From contig JARVKI010000096.1 in NCBI GenBank assembly GCA_036674765.1, positions 62,001 through 126,000 of the forward strand: a stretch of 64,000 nucleotides of DNA, given 5' to 3'. This DNA comes from Seiridium cupressi. Its lineage: Eukaryota; Ascomycota; Sordariomycetes; Amphisphaeriales; Sporocadaceae. Position numbers and translations under genes: made by a program. Positions within the stretch are counted from its first letter, which is position 1, and each line of letters starts with the position of its first letter. Positions 46,658 to 57,814 of this stretch are shown one piece after another. Below the pieces are notes generated by a model. That model had not been told where the DNA came from. It saw nothing but the letters and a program-made list of their open reading frames with translations, and did no database searches.

Positions 46658-48576
46658 TCAGCTGGTGGTTTTCCGTAGACCCTTTCCGTTGATGAACATT
46701 GAAGTGATAACAGCGATGGCTGCAATTCCAGTCGACGCAGCGAACGCGTATTGTAATCCTTGGTAGTATACGAGCCTTGCCTTGAGCTGGATCTCAGGAG
46801 GAAGCTGTCTGAGTGCATCGACGGAATGCCGGATGTCATCGATAACCTATGAGAGAATGATGATCAGCAATGTGGACTACGGGAACCGCGGCGGAAAAAG
46901 CATACCTCCCACTTATTCGGCACATCGCTAAGAGCTTCAGGTAGCCGGACGCTTAGTGTAGTCTGCAGGATTGCAGATGTGATCGATACTCCCCAGACTG
47001 TGCCGAGAGACCGGATCAGGTAGACTGTCGAGGCGCACACGGCATGATCTGTTGACCTCGATTAGCTAAGGCGTATCATAGGGCCAAAGAATATCAAAAC
47101 CAACCTGCGTGCTCAAAGGTAGCCAGAGAGGTGAAAAGAATACCCGGATACACAATACCCTGTCCAAGGTTGGCTGGAAAGATGTACACGTAATACTTCC
47201 ATAGCGAGTCCTCGAACTGTAACGACGTGACCAGGGCATTTCCTACAGCCATCAAAACTGCACCAATGCGAACAAGTGTGACTAGCTTTCCATACCGAGT
47301 CATGATGACTCCTGCGATGACGCCGCCTATCGGAGTCGCCAATGAAGGGATAGCTAGCCGGGCTCCAGCTGTGGTGGCCGAGTCGAGGAGGACGACTTGA
47401 AAAAATAATGGCAGCATGAACAGGTACTGCCGCAATATCAGAACTTGTGTCCCCCAGTGCTCCTCTCGCTCGGTACTTACGGCATAGGCAGAAAGCCCAA
47501 CACAGACATTAGTCGTCTCAGTCAAGCTAGGGAGCCAGCCCTTCAGCATCCGGAGAGGAATAACCGGTATGGCCTTGGTCTTCGCTTCTACAACCAGAAA
47601 CAATGCCAACAACACGATGCTGCCAACCAGAGACAGGATGACCCATGGACTGCTCCAGGGGAGCTCGTTGCCGCCGAGACTGAGGCCTATCAGTTGAACC
47701 GAAATGGCTGTGACCAGGAGCAAGGACCCCGAAATGTCCACGACTCGCCACATGTCTCTGAACGTCGACCCGCGCCAGCTCGTTTCGGGATTCTTGACTA
47801 CGAGATACCCAAGCACCAGAGCGATGATGGAGACCGGGACTTGCAGCAGGAAACACCACCTCCAACCGATCGAGTCCGCGATCGAACCACCGAAGGAGGC
47901 TCCAGCTATAGCACCAAAACCAAACGAGGCGTTCTGGAGCGCTTGATACATGCCTCGCTTCCTGAAAGGTATCATGTCAGAATTGACAATCGTTGCTGTT
48001 CCACCGTTAGCCATTTCTCGCCCAATCACAGTTCTAAACACTCCTCCCAACCCGAATTCCGGCATACTCACCCATAGTCATCAAACCCCCGCCTCCGAAC
48101 CCCGTCAGCGCCCTCATCAGATTGAGAACTATGAAATCCCCCGCAACACCACACCCCAAGCAGCCCAGCGCAAACGTGACGGTCGAGATGAAGAAACACA
48201 CCCGCCGCCCAAAAATATCCGAGATGCGGCCATAGAGGGGCTGAAAAGCGGTGCTGGTGACCAGGTAGCTTGTGGTGAGCCAGGACGCCGTGTTGACGGC
48301 GTCAAACTCGGACGAGATGACGGCGTACGTGGCCGCCGTGATGGTGCTGTCGAAGCCGTACAGGAACACGTTGGAGAAAATGGCCAGCTCGATCAGCAGG
48401 AAGTGCCGCGGCGCCTTCCAGGCCCCGTCGCCCTCCCCGGGCGCTGAGAGGCCGAGCAGAGGTAGGCGCTCGTTGGAAGCGGTCTCACCGCGCTCTCCCG
48501 AGTCGTCTGTGCTGCCATCTCGGATCGTGGCGGCTGCTACATCCGCTGGCGAGAGATTGTGTTCTTGGGGTGACAT
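46658..48576 (-). CDS. MFS transporter, 14-TM DHA2/VBA-like
   Basis: Predicted proton-coupled exporter or vacuolar transporter. Model complement(46658..46846, 46906..47048, 47105..47426, 47481..47995, 48072..48576), 557 aa. Four introns (54-76 nt) all restore family motifs. A polar N-tail precedes TM1 (ELAIFSNVFLYGFDSTI). Motif A is GRISDIFGRRVCFF. IVNSDMIPFRKRGMYQ and FGAIAGASFGGSIADSIGWR match the VBA group (basic amino-acid/drug permeases). The C-terminal exons give VYLIRSLGTVWGVSITSAIL, also a VBA-group box. The substrate could be amino acids, a metabolite or a drug. It lies next to, and on the same strand as, the Lys2-type gene, so a link with lysine-related metabolism or export of a product is possible but unproven. 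Confidence 0.9.
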
Positions 48577-49112
48577 TCTTGGGACCGAGTGTAACAAAGT
48601 CTCAACTGAGTGAAGCGAGAAAAGCAAAAGTCTCTCTGTCTGCTGTAATCGGCCGTAACGTCGTGCCAAAATGCCAATTCTTATTATCCTGGCAGATGTT
48701 TCGTTGGTTCTAATTGCGTGATCGGTGGTGGAGATGCAAGACTATGCATATGCCGCTAGCCCAGGATTGCACAACAGCGCAAACCAAGAAGAGCTTCTGA
48801 TTTGCCGTCATGTTCATGATTTTTATTGGCTTGTGTCTAATTTGATACCAACAATATTGTTGACCGGCATGACTCACAACTACTACACACCTAGTATGGC
48901 TCACCAACGAAGAACATATCTGGTTAATCATAGTCAATCGTCCACTAAAAGGAATGAAAATACCAGAAATCCATAATTTGCTAGAGCTTGATTTGCCTAC
49001 ATACTTCCCATTGATAATGTATATCTATAAACCTCTTCCAAAATATGAAAAGTCTGCCGACTCGCTTTTGATGTAATGATCCTTTTAACTCCGATATGTA
49101 AGTCAAGATGAT
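48577..49112. other. Intergenic region between the MFS and Lys2-type genes
   Basis: 536 bp: MFS promoter and the 3' flank of the Lys2-type gene (same strand). No clear TATA box and no other feature. Confidence 0.5.
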
Positions 49113-52100
49113 CTAAGCTGCACCACGTCCACCAACCGCTTGAGCTTGCACCTTGATCTCAGGCAATGGCCTTCCCTTTTCCGTAGGCAAACCAATGAAC
49201 TTGATCTTGGACAAGTACCCTAGGTACTTTCCTACGTCGTCCCTGCCGATACCGTAACCGAAGCTCTCGTCTTCACCAGTCCACCTTTGCGCGTCAGCCT
49301 TCAAAACTGCTGCAGCATTTCTGTCGTCCAGTTCAGGTGCGCGAGTATTTGCTGGAAGGTCGTTCATGCAGAAGTGGAAGAGCGGCATAAGAGCATGCTG
49401 TTCTTGATCCTTCTCTAGTGCACCAGCAGAAACAAATTTCTCCAGCTGGAACTTCCAGTCATCATAGCTGATTTCAGGAGTCTTGTAGCCGTAGTATTCC
49501 AGAATTGAGAGGTACTCGTTCATGCGGAGTCGTGGATGTGCTGTTACATGAATGACATGGGCTCCTTCGGGTATCGGGTTGAGAGCGGCCGCGACGACGA
49601 CTCGAGAGACATGATTGACTGGGACGGCGTTGACAGTGTTGACAATGCGCGGGCGTGACGACAGCTGGACACATCCTTTTAAGATACGGACCAGGAAATC
49701 GTCTGTATTGCAAACGCCAGTGAGCATGTCTCCCAGAATGTAACCGGCTCGAATAACAGATCCGAGCAGACCACGCTTTCCTGCCTCCCGGACAAGCTGC
49801 TCCGATACCCACTTGGTTTGGCCATAACCTGTGCCAAGCCCTCTCCGACTACCTTGCATATCATCACTCTCATAGACTGCTCCTTGACCAGTGCTCGTCT
49901 GCTGCTCTGACAGCTTGATGTAGTGGTCTGTATCCAGCACACTCGTAGAGCTGACAAATGTGAAAGTCTTCGGTTTGCCTTCATTGCAAAGAGCCATTGC
50001 ATCGAGCGTAGACAGGACATTAGACGTCATCATGTCCTGATATCTCTTCACCCAATGGACAGTGGCGCCGTTGTGGATGACTACGTCTACCTTGGCTGCC
50101 AGTCTTTGCCAGGACGCATCATTGAGGCCCAGTCTCGGCAAAGACAGATCGCCAATGACGCAGCTCAACCTCGACGACCATGCATCCTTCCATAATCCAT
50201 AAGCACCCAGTGAGAGCTTGAGGCGTTCCAGTGCTGCCGAAGAATCCTTGACACCTCTGACGTGAGCAATGAGCTTGATCTTACGGCTTGTTCTGTCGAG
50301 GATGTCCCTGACAAGGTACGCGCCCAAGAAACCTGTTGCACCAGTGAGAAATACCGTGAGCTCCTCTGAGGCCCCAATTGCCTCTAGGTCTGCTGTCTGG
50401 TATTTTGGAGACAGGCGCTGTGTCAATTCGTCGAGAGACTTCGCATACGCTGGATCTCCCTCCTCAACCTCTTTCGTAGCGACGCCATTGGACTTCTGGA
50501 GCTGCTTCTCAATCGCCCCACTGAATCCGGCCAAGCTCGGGAACTCGTAGAGTGTGTTGATGGAAACGTTGACGCCCAAATTCTTCCTGATGTTCAAGAG
50601 CAGCTGCTGTGCCAAAAGACTGTGTCCGCCAAGGTCGAAGAAATTCTGCTCGCCTCTAATTGTCTTGGGATTTAAACCACGGATAACATCAGCCCATTGC
50701 TGAGCCACATTTCTTGCAGTCTCAGAAAGAGATTCCCAGTTCTTCAAGTCCTCCTCCGAAGCATCCTCAACACGTTCGGCAACATCAGGGAAGGGAAGGT
50801 TTGGCTTGTCCACCTTGCCATTCGGGTTGAGAGGCAGTTTGTTGAGCACGATATAGATGGTTGGGACGGCGTACACGGGTAAACGAGTCTTCAAGTGTTC
50901 TCTTACCTCTTGCTGCAAGACTCGGTACTTCTTCAAGAAGACTTGAACAGATCCCATTTCCACGCCTTCATCTTCAACGTCCTCCATCTCTCTTGCAGCA
51001 AGGAAGCGGCGCCATTCTGCCGTCTCAGGTACGACGTAGCTCACCAGTGTTTGTTCTTCGTTACGATCTCTCCGCACGAGAGTTTTGCAGTCCCGGATCA
51101 AAGGACTTTGACTCAGATTACTGTCGATCTCGTTGAGCTCAATTCTAAAGCCACGGATCTTGACCTGATCGTCAGCGCGACCAGTGCACTCGACATCGCC
51201 AGACTCCAGGTATTTCCCAAGATCTCCAGTTCGATACATTCTGTCGCGAGGTCCTTGAAAGTACTTTCTCCAGGGCTCGTTCTTATTCAGCTGCTGGTCG
51301 AGCTCTGTCCACTTCTTCTCGTCAACGAACCAGTTTGTGACAAATTTCTCCTGGTTCTTGGCAGGGTCGCCTAGATATTTTTCAGCAAGGCCGGCGGCGC
51401 GGACATAGATCTCGCCCGTTTCTCCAACGCCACAGAGCTTGGTCCGGTCCTCACGACTTACAACAAGGAGTTGCACGCCGTCCATTCCTGTTCCGGCCGG
51501 GACCGTATCCTTGAGCTTTTCCATGAAATCGGGATTTTTGGCTCTACTTGGGACTTCGTAGAAGCTGACCGCTCTTTGCGTTTCTGTGGAACCAAACATG
51601 TTGACAATATTGGCGTTGACAGCGAGCTTTCTCAAGGTGCGGCAGTCCCTGGTCGTAAGGACATCACCGACGAAGAAAACCTGCTGGAGGCTGGGGAATT
51701 CTGCTGTAGCTCCTCCGACGAGAATCTGGCCCATAGCTGGTGTCAAGTGGCTCACGGTCGGCTCATGATCGCGGAACCACTCAGCGAGCTTCTCATGCTG
51801 GATATCCTCCTTGGCCGGAACGAGCAGTTGGGCGCCAAGGAAAAGTGGGGTAAAGATATCTCGCTGGATGGGATCGTGGGCGATACCTGAAAGCATTGTG
51901 AATCTGCTTTCCGAAGTCAGGTTGAAGCGCTTGGCCATCCAAGGGAAGTATCTTGCCAAGCTGTCATGGCGGCCAAGAACACCTTTGGGACGCCCCTCGC
52001 TTCCTGATGTGAAGGACAAAGTCGGGTTCGAGTCCGGGCCAACGATGACTGGCGGCGGTGCTCCAGAACCAGACTGCCTGGCCTTCTCGAATACATCCTT

Positions 52101-52682
52101 TCCGTCGATCTCGCCTCCAGACAAGAATCCATTGTCGTGAAGACGTAGCTCAGGCACGTCGGCCTTCAGCTTGAGCTCGCTGTCGATATATTGTTGCACT
52201 TGAGGTGCTAGTGGGCCGTTTTCGTCGGTCGCTCTGCCGATTCTTAGTAAAGCGCGGGGTTGAGAGACCTCTAGGTAAATTTGTTGTCTTGCTGGAGGGT
52301 ATGCGGGGTCGAGAACGGTCATAGTAGCACCAGCAGCCTGTATAAGTGGTCGAGGTCAATCGGAGAACTTTTGGACTTTTTCTGCGCGGGAACATACCAA
52401 TATGCCCATCAAGCTAACGACCAAGTCTACCGAACGGTGTGCCCATATCATGACCACATCGCCGTTGGTGACTCCGGCATCGTGGAGGTAGTGAGCGAGT
52501 GTGTTGGAGGCCTCGTAGATCTGGCGATAGGTGAAGCGCCTCTCGGGGGTTGTCGAGGATCGGGTCTCGACAACGCACACGCGATCAGGATTGGCCTCTG
52601 CTTGTCGCTGGAAGATCTCGTGGATGGCGCCAGCAAAGCCGGACCAGTTAAGGTCGGCGGTCGGGTCGGGTAGTTGAGCCAT
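49113..52682 (-). CDS. Lys2-type L-2-aminoadipate reductase (A-PCP-reductase), N-terminally short
   Basis: NRPS-like enzyme that activates a carboxylate as an adenylate, loads it on a phosphopantetheine arm and reduces it with NADPH to an aldehyde; in lysine synthesis the substrate is 2-aminoadipate. Model complement(49113..52337, 52398..52682), 1169 aa; the 60-nt intron restores MGILAAGATMTVLDPAYPP. The adenylation core is TLSFTSGSEGRPKGV (about 204), then MLSGIAHDPIQRDIFTPL and GSTETQRAVSFYEVPS, which are specific to Lys2. GRADDQVKIRGFRIEL and NPNGKVDKP follow. The carrier motif is FFDLGGHSLL (about 667). The reductase has FLTGATGFLGAYL (about 764) and GYGQTKW (about 936). Yeast and Aspergillus Lys2 have about 220 further residues before LPDPT. 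Here the sequence upstream is promoter-like, with an in-frame stop. It is therefore either a short Lys2 or a paralogue. Confidence 0.88.
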
Positions 52683-54219
52683 CTCGCGGTCTATCGTCGG
52701 CTCCTTGTCTTGCAATTGGAGCAAGAGGTCGAAGTTATCGTGGGCCGGATTCAGCAGAAAAGAGAAATTTCGGCATGCAGCTCCGATGACGGGGGACTAC
52801 AAGCAGTGACTCCCTCTGAAGTGAGCGCACACGCACAGCAGCTCTATGGTGGGGGCGGGGAGCATGAGGTCAATTCAACCCCACCAAGCAAATTCGTCGG
52901 CACAGACCCGTGTCAGACCTGGCCCCTCGTAGCTGGCCGTCTGACAGGTCTGAGTAAGATCTGACAGCTTACTGCCTCGCTATATAAAAGTTGCTCCGGA
53001 TAGATGCTGGTAAGACAATTCCAGTCATGTCTGAAATGATTACTGTTCTCGGAGATGAGAAGCACTTAGTCAACAATCGTCTCACTCTCAAGCCAGGCTT
53101 GCGTTGCGTTCAAATACTATGTCTGCTATGTATGGGCCTTAGGCTTGCTGCGTTTCAATATACAGCCCCTTTCAACTTGACTAGATCTCATACGTTCTTT
53201 TGCAATGATACTTCTGTACTATAATAATTGATAGCAAGCAATTACAACCAAGCGGACATGCTAATTGCCCAACGGCTGGCTTGCTGTAATGGCGTTGCTG
53301 CTGCTGAAATAACTTTCGGGGTTTTCGCAACCTCGGACTCAGTTCCGAGGGGAGTTTTTTTTTTCCAATTTTCTCTTCTCCTTGGAGCCCTCCCTCCCAA
53401 TGCATTATTCAAAGGAACCAGGTTCCCGTGCGCTTCTATTCTTTTGAATTGATTGACTAGAATGAGTTCCAGAAATAATGATTTCCGTGGAGATATTTTT
53501 CAATTGACATTTAGCCCCGCATAAGACAAAGATTTATTATACCCGTCCACCTAGGAGCGATCAATGCCAATGCGTTCTTACCTCGTCCAATCTCTTAACA
53601 TCTTCCACCACATCCAATTTTACCCTCTGCATTGGCCAGCTTGAGACACAGTTCTTCTTAGGAATTAACTAGCTCAACAATTTGTGCGAATATGCCATAA
53701 CTATCACGCAACTCAGCCTAGAGCTGTAGATCCCAGTAAAGCGTACAGCATGCTTCGGTATGACTCCAACGGCTATGCAGGCTAGCTCCTGTAAACTCGT
53801 ACAAGCTACACATTGGCAGGGATTGGTGCGGGTTTATTGTATGTCACTTGCTCCCGGACTGCATGCAACGCCTTCATTCGCCAATCCGTGCTTGTTGGAG
53901 AAGCAGCCAGGAATCACGCAATCGCTGCCAACAGAGTAATTCAAGAGGCATCGCAGCTAAATTTCAAGTGTCGTCATTAGACATCGAGCACCGCTGAACT
54001 CCGATTGATATTATCCTGCCTCCATGTTCCTGAATTGTGAATATCAACTTTACTAGTTGTGATCTCCATTCTCAAGCATACCTGCCTCGGTGTAAGTGAC
54101 TGCTGCGACTTGGAAGAGATTCTGAGACTGGCTGTAAGACTTCCTGGACAATAACGGGATATCAGCCAATAAGAAAACTGCTGAACTAGCCTCTGTTTAA
54201 GCATTTACTATCATCGGCC
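52683..54219. other. Divergent intergenic region between the Lys2-type and ASST-like genes
   Basis: 1.54 kb. Near the Lys2 side are TATATAAAAG (52981-52990) and a cluster of TCTGA/TCAGA repeats. TGACTC (52807) and TGAGTAA (52951) are near-matches to the Gcn4/CpcA site. No N-terminal Lys2 domain is encoded here. The remainder has no supported gene. Confidence 0.5.
52913..52968. promoter_or_regulatory. Cluster of TCTGA/TCAGA repeats upstream of the Lys2-type gene
   Basis: Within about 55 bp the sequence holds GTCAGACC, then GTCTGACAGG, GTCTGAG and ATCTGACAG, that is one inverted and three direct copies of TCTGA, next to TATATAAAAG at 52981. A regulator-binding array is possible. Orientation of the TATA favours a plus-strand start, though it is nearly symmetrical. 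Confidence 0.25.
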
Positions 54220-56042
54220 ATGAGAACAAGCCGGTATTTGAATTGCCTATCGGTACTATGTCAATTGGTTTCCGCAGATTGGCAATTCCGATCACGTCCT
54301 GATCTCGCGCCTCCGCGCCTGAACATCACCATCCCTGCCACAAAGGATATAGAGAAAGGATACCTCTTTGTCGCTCCGTTCGCAGGTCTCCCTGACACGC
54401 CCACGGAACAACATGGCCCGCGACAGGCGTCGCCTTACATATTTCGCGATGACGGTGACCTCGTCTGGTCCGGATATGGGATATACAGTATATGGGCGAC
54501 CAATTTCCAAGCCGGACGATGGGATGGGAAAGATGTTCTCTTCAGTTTCGAGGGGGATCACAATCCCAGTTACGGACATGGTAAGCGGAATCATTTCCAA
54601 CCGCCTTTGGCTCCTCACGGTAGACATCATCGAGATCAAAAGCAGTTGCTCTCGTGTGCCACTTGTGACCTCGTAATATCGAACTTATGCACTAACCTTG
54701 CATTCTAGGTCATGGTCACATCACCTTTCTAGACCAACATTATGAGACTATCAGAGAACTACGAGCTGGAAATCACAAGCTGTCCGACAAGCACGAGTTC
54801 CACATAGTGAATGAGACGACTGGTTTGATTCAGGTCTACCAGCCTGTCCCCAGAGATCTTACTGCCTTTGGGGCGAGTCCTGAGCAGCAATGGATTGTCA
54901 ATGCGATCATCCAAGGTGAGTAGAGAGAAAGAGTTCCTGAAGACTGAATCACGACTAAAATATTTCCAGAACTCGACATCACTACCGGCGAGCTTCTTTT
55001 CGAGTGGGGCAGTCTCGACCACGTCTCTCCTGACGGTAAATTATACGTGGGAAAGTAGATGAGTTAATTACTAATTTCCAAATCAGAGGCAATTCTACCG
55101 ATCAATCCCGGACAAGCGGGCGCAGGCTATAACAGCTCCGATGCATGGGATTATTTCCACATTAACAGTGTCGATAAGGATGCAGAGGGTAATTACTTGA
55201 TATCCGCACGCGATGCTTGTACCATACACAAAATCAATGGCACCGGCGGAAGCATCATCTGGAAACTCGACGGAAAAGCGAGCTCGTTCAAAGTTCCAAA
55301 GGGCGCCAAGTTCTGTTTCCAGCATCATGCTCGCTGGCTCGAACAATATGACGATGTTGAGATTATCAGCCTATACGACAACAGTGCCCACGGGTCTGAG
55401 CATGGAGAAGGTGGGGAAGTGCACACCGCACCGACGAGCAGCGGAAAGATTCTGAGGCTGAACACCACGTCCTGGGAAGCTAAGCTAGTTCAGGGATTCT
55501 ACCCTGCGGATGGTCTACTGTCCAAGTCTCAAGGTTCAACTCAGGTTCTCCCCAACGGCAATGTCGTTGTTGGCTGGGGGTCTGAGGGGGCGGTAACAGA
55601 GTACCTGCCTAATGGCACGGCCATCTTCCACGCGTATATGGACTCCGGTTACCTGGGTTTGGGTGTCCAGAACTACCGCGCGTTCAGGTACAATTGGACC
55701 GGCATACCCAACGAAGAGCCCGCCATTATAGCGCTGCAGGACAGCTACAGCACGACCATCTACGTCAGCTGGAACGGCGACACGGAAACAGCGGTCTGGC
55801 GCTTCTACACTGCGGCAGACAAACTTGGCGCAAAGCAGTTCCTTGGAGAAGTTCCGCGTACGAGCTTTGAAACCTCTCTACGAGTTCTAAGCAAGATAGT
55901 GAAGTTCGCCTCGGCAGAAGCAGTGGATAAGAATGGCAAGTCGATCAGAAATACTCGTGAGACGTTGGTAGAGCCCTATATTTCTCCCCCAGACAAGACT
56001 TCCGGTCTTTACTCGCTTCAAGAGCTGCAAAGGCCTCTTTGA
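54220..56042 (+). CDS. Secreted arylsulfotransferase-like (ASST family) protein
   Basis: Model 54220..54580, 54709..54915, 54970..55035, 55087..56042, 529 aa; introns of 128, 54 and 51 nt. A signal peptide is likely (MRTSRYLNCLSVLCQLVSA). The mature part matches the fungal ASST-like beta-propeller: GYLFVAPFAG, SPYIFRDDGDLVWSGYG, GHGHITFLDQHYE, DITTGELLFEWGSLDHV, WDYFHINSVDKDAEGNYLIS, FCFQHHARWL and GSTQVLPNGNVVVGWGSEG. Several NxS/T sites fit secretion. Bacterial relatives move sulfate between phenols. In fungi the activity is unproven, and many members are annotated only by fold. Divergent from the Lys2-type gene and convergent with the aquaporin. Confidence 0.88.
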
Positions 56043-56284
56043 GCTGCTCGGCTTAACAATTGGGATATGCAGCCAGTCAGCAACAACCCCACGTGTGCAA
56101 GAAGCCTATTAATAGGAGAGTCGCATTATTGCAAATTGCATATCGAATTTTAACTAAATCAGAAAACATATAAATTTGACGCCATATAACTCGCTGTGCA
56201 TCGTTGTATATGTAAGACCCAAAAACAACGCTCGCTAACTAAATCAACAACAATGTACGCTCGTCTAATAACGATAGGTTTGCC

Positions 56285-57497
56285 CTATACAACAACTCGT
56301 CGCCCCGCCTCGAGGTTGCTACTCTCTCTGTACATATTATCGTGGGTACCTCTAGTACTGGGTCTATCGGCATAATCCCGCCCTTGTGAACTCGTTTGGT
56401 CCCGTAGCGCATCAGTGCTCGTCCGGGCAGGTGCTGATGACAGCGTCCCATTAGGACCGGGCAAGACTTTTCGCTCCTCGCCAGTATTGGGATCGAATGC
56501 CAAGTGCATGTTGCCGTCAGCGTCGGATTCGGGATTGACTGTCTCGTATTCGAGGGCCTTGACCAGGAGATAGAAGCCGGTTGCGACCAGAGAGCCCAGG
56601 ATAGGGCCAACCCAGTAGATCCAATGGTAGGAGTAGAATGAGCCTAGAACCACGCAGGGTCCGAAAGATCGCGCTGGGTTCACACTACCGCCTGTGTAAT
56701 AGACACCCCTGAAAAGAACAGAGTCAGTGGGTTTCTTATGTATATGGAAAACACAATGAAAGATACTCACATCAGTTCGCAAATAAATAGTGCCAAACCA
56801 ATACCAACAGGCGCAATGAAAGTAGCTTTATGTTTCTCGGCCGCCAACATGAAGATAGCGAATACCAGCATGGCAGTCAGGAACATTTCAATGAATAGCC
56901 CCTGAACGACGGTTGTACCACCGGCAAGGGAGGTCCGGACGTTCAGCGGGCCAGGGAAAAGTCCATACACAACTGCTGCGGCGGCAATAGCACCAAGAAT
57001 TTGGCTGATGACGATCAGTAGACCGCGCACGTAAGTCACTCCACCAACAAGCATCATGCCCAAAGTCACAGCGGGGTTGAACAAGCCACCACTGATGCGG
57101 AAGAACACCCACTACAGCAAAACATTGTCAATATCGACTCTGTTTTCGAAGTGTATCGAGTATAGGGATGAGTGCTTACGGCATTGACCATCAAACTCAT
57201 ACCAAAGCACAATGCGATATACAACAGCTTGGCCGGGTCCGCATTCAGAGCGTCTCCGCTCGCAGTCGGTGCTATGTTCACTGCGTTGGTGCCTCCGAAT
57301 GCAAATAGGAGAAACAGAAATGTGCCCACGAATTCGCTCATCATGGCCACAAAGTGGTTCTTAACGCCGACGGGAAGGAAGTGCAGCGGCACTCGTCGTG
57401 AGATCAGGGTCGAACTGTCGTCGCGTGGGCGTGCAGCGACTTTAGATCGCGACTCCCAGGGGAGTCGGATGCGGCGACCTGGGCGATCGACATTCAT
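56285..57497 (-). CDS. Aquaporin / aquaglyceroporin (MIP family)
   Basis: Membrane channel for water or small neutral solutes. Model complement(56285..56708, 56771..57111, 57180..57497), 360 aa, introns 62 and 68 nt. The two half-helix signatures are [10 protein letters not shown] and [12 protein letters not shown], both with intact NPA. TM1 is [18 protein letters not shown]. The stretch [13 protein letters not shown], with R after NPA rather than D, favours an orthodox water channel over a glycerol facilitator. The N-tail is basic and the C-tail is long and polar (about 100 residues, with repeated acidic and Ser/Thr stretches), which may be regulatory. Convergent with the ASST-like gene (242 bp between stops). 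Confidence 0.93.
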
Positions 57498-57800
57498 CTT
57501 GACTGACTGTTTCGATGGGCTGGAAGTATGGATGTCTAATGGTTTCGAATGGTGGCACTAGAGAGCCTATCAGGATGGCAAATATGGCATATATCGTGAA
57601 TTATTTAGAAGACCAATGAGTGAATCCCGTGGAAATTGGCAGCACGAATCTGGATATAAGAGTGTTTAAAGAGGCACCGTGATACGTCAGTATGCGGCCA
57701 GACGTCAGAGACACAGCAAGCGCCCCCTATACTGGGCATAATTCAAGGTTCAGATCTCCCCAGAGTTCTAGATCTATGCCCTAGGTTCAGAAATAGGAAC

Positions 57801-57814
57801 GGTGCGTACGCACC
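57801..57814. repeat. Perfect 14-bp palindrome GGTGCGTACGCACC
   Basis: Perfect self-complementary sequence about 305 bp upstream of the aquaporin start. A related GGTGCGTACACGCC occurs at about 58462. It may be a regulator site; unproven. Confidence 0.35.

Noticed and set aside
52018..52035. GGTTCGAGTCC resembling a tRNA B box
   Set aside because: It lies within the coding sequence of the Lys2-type gene and has no partner A box or cloverleaf.
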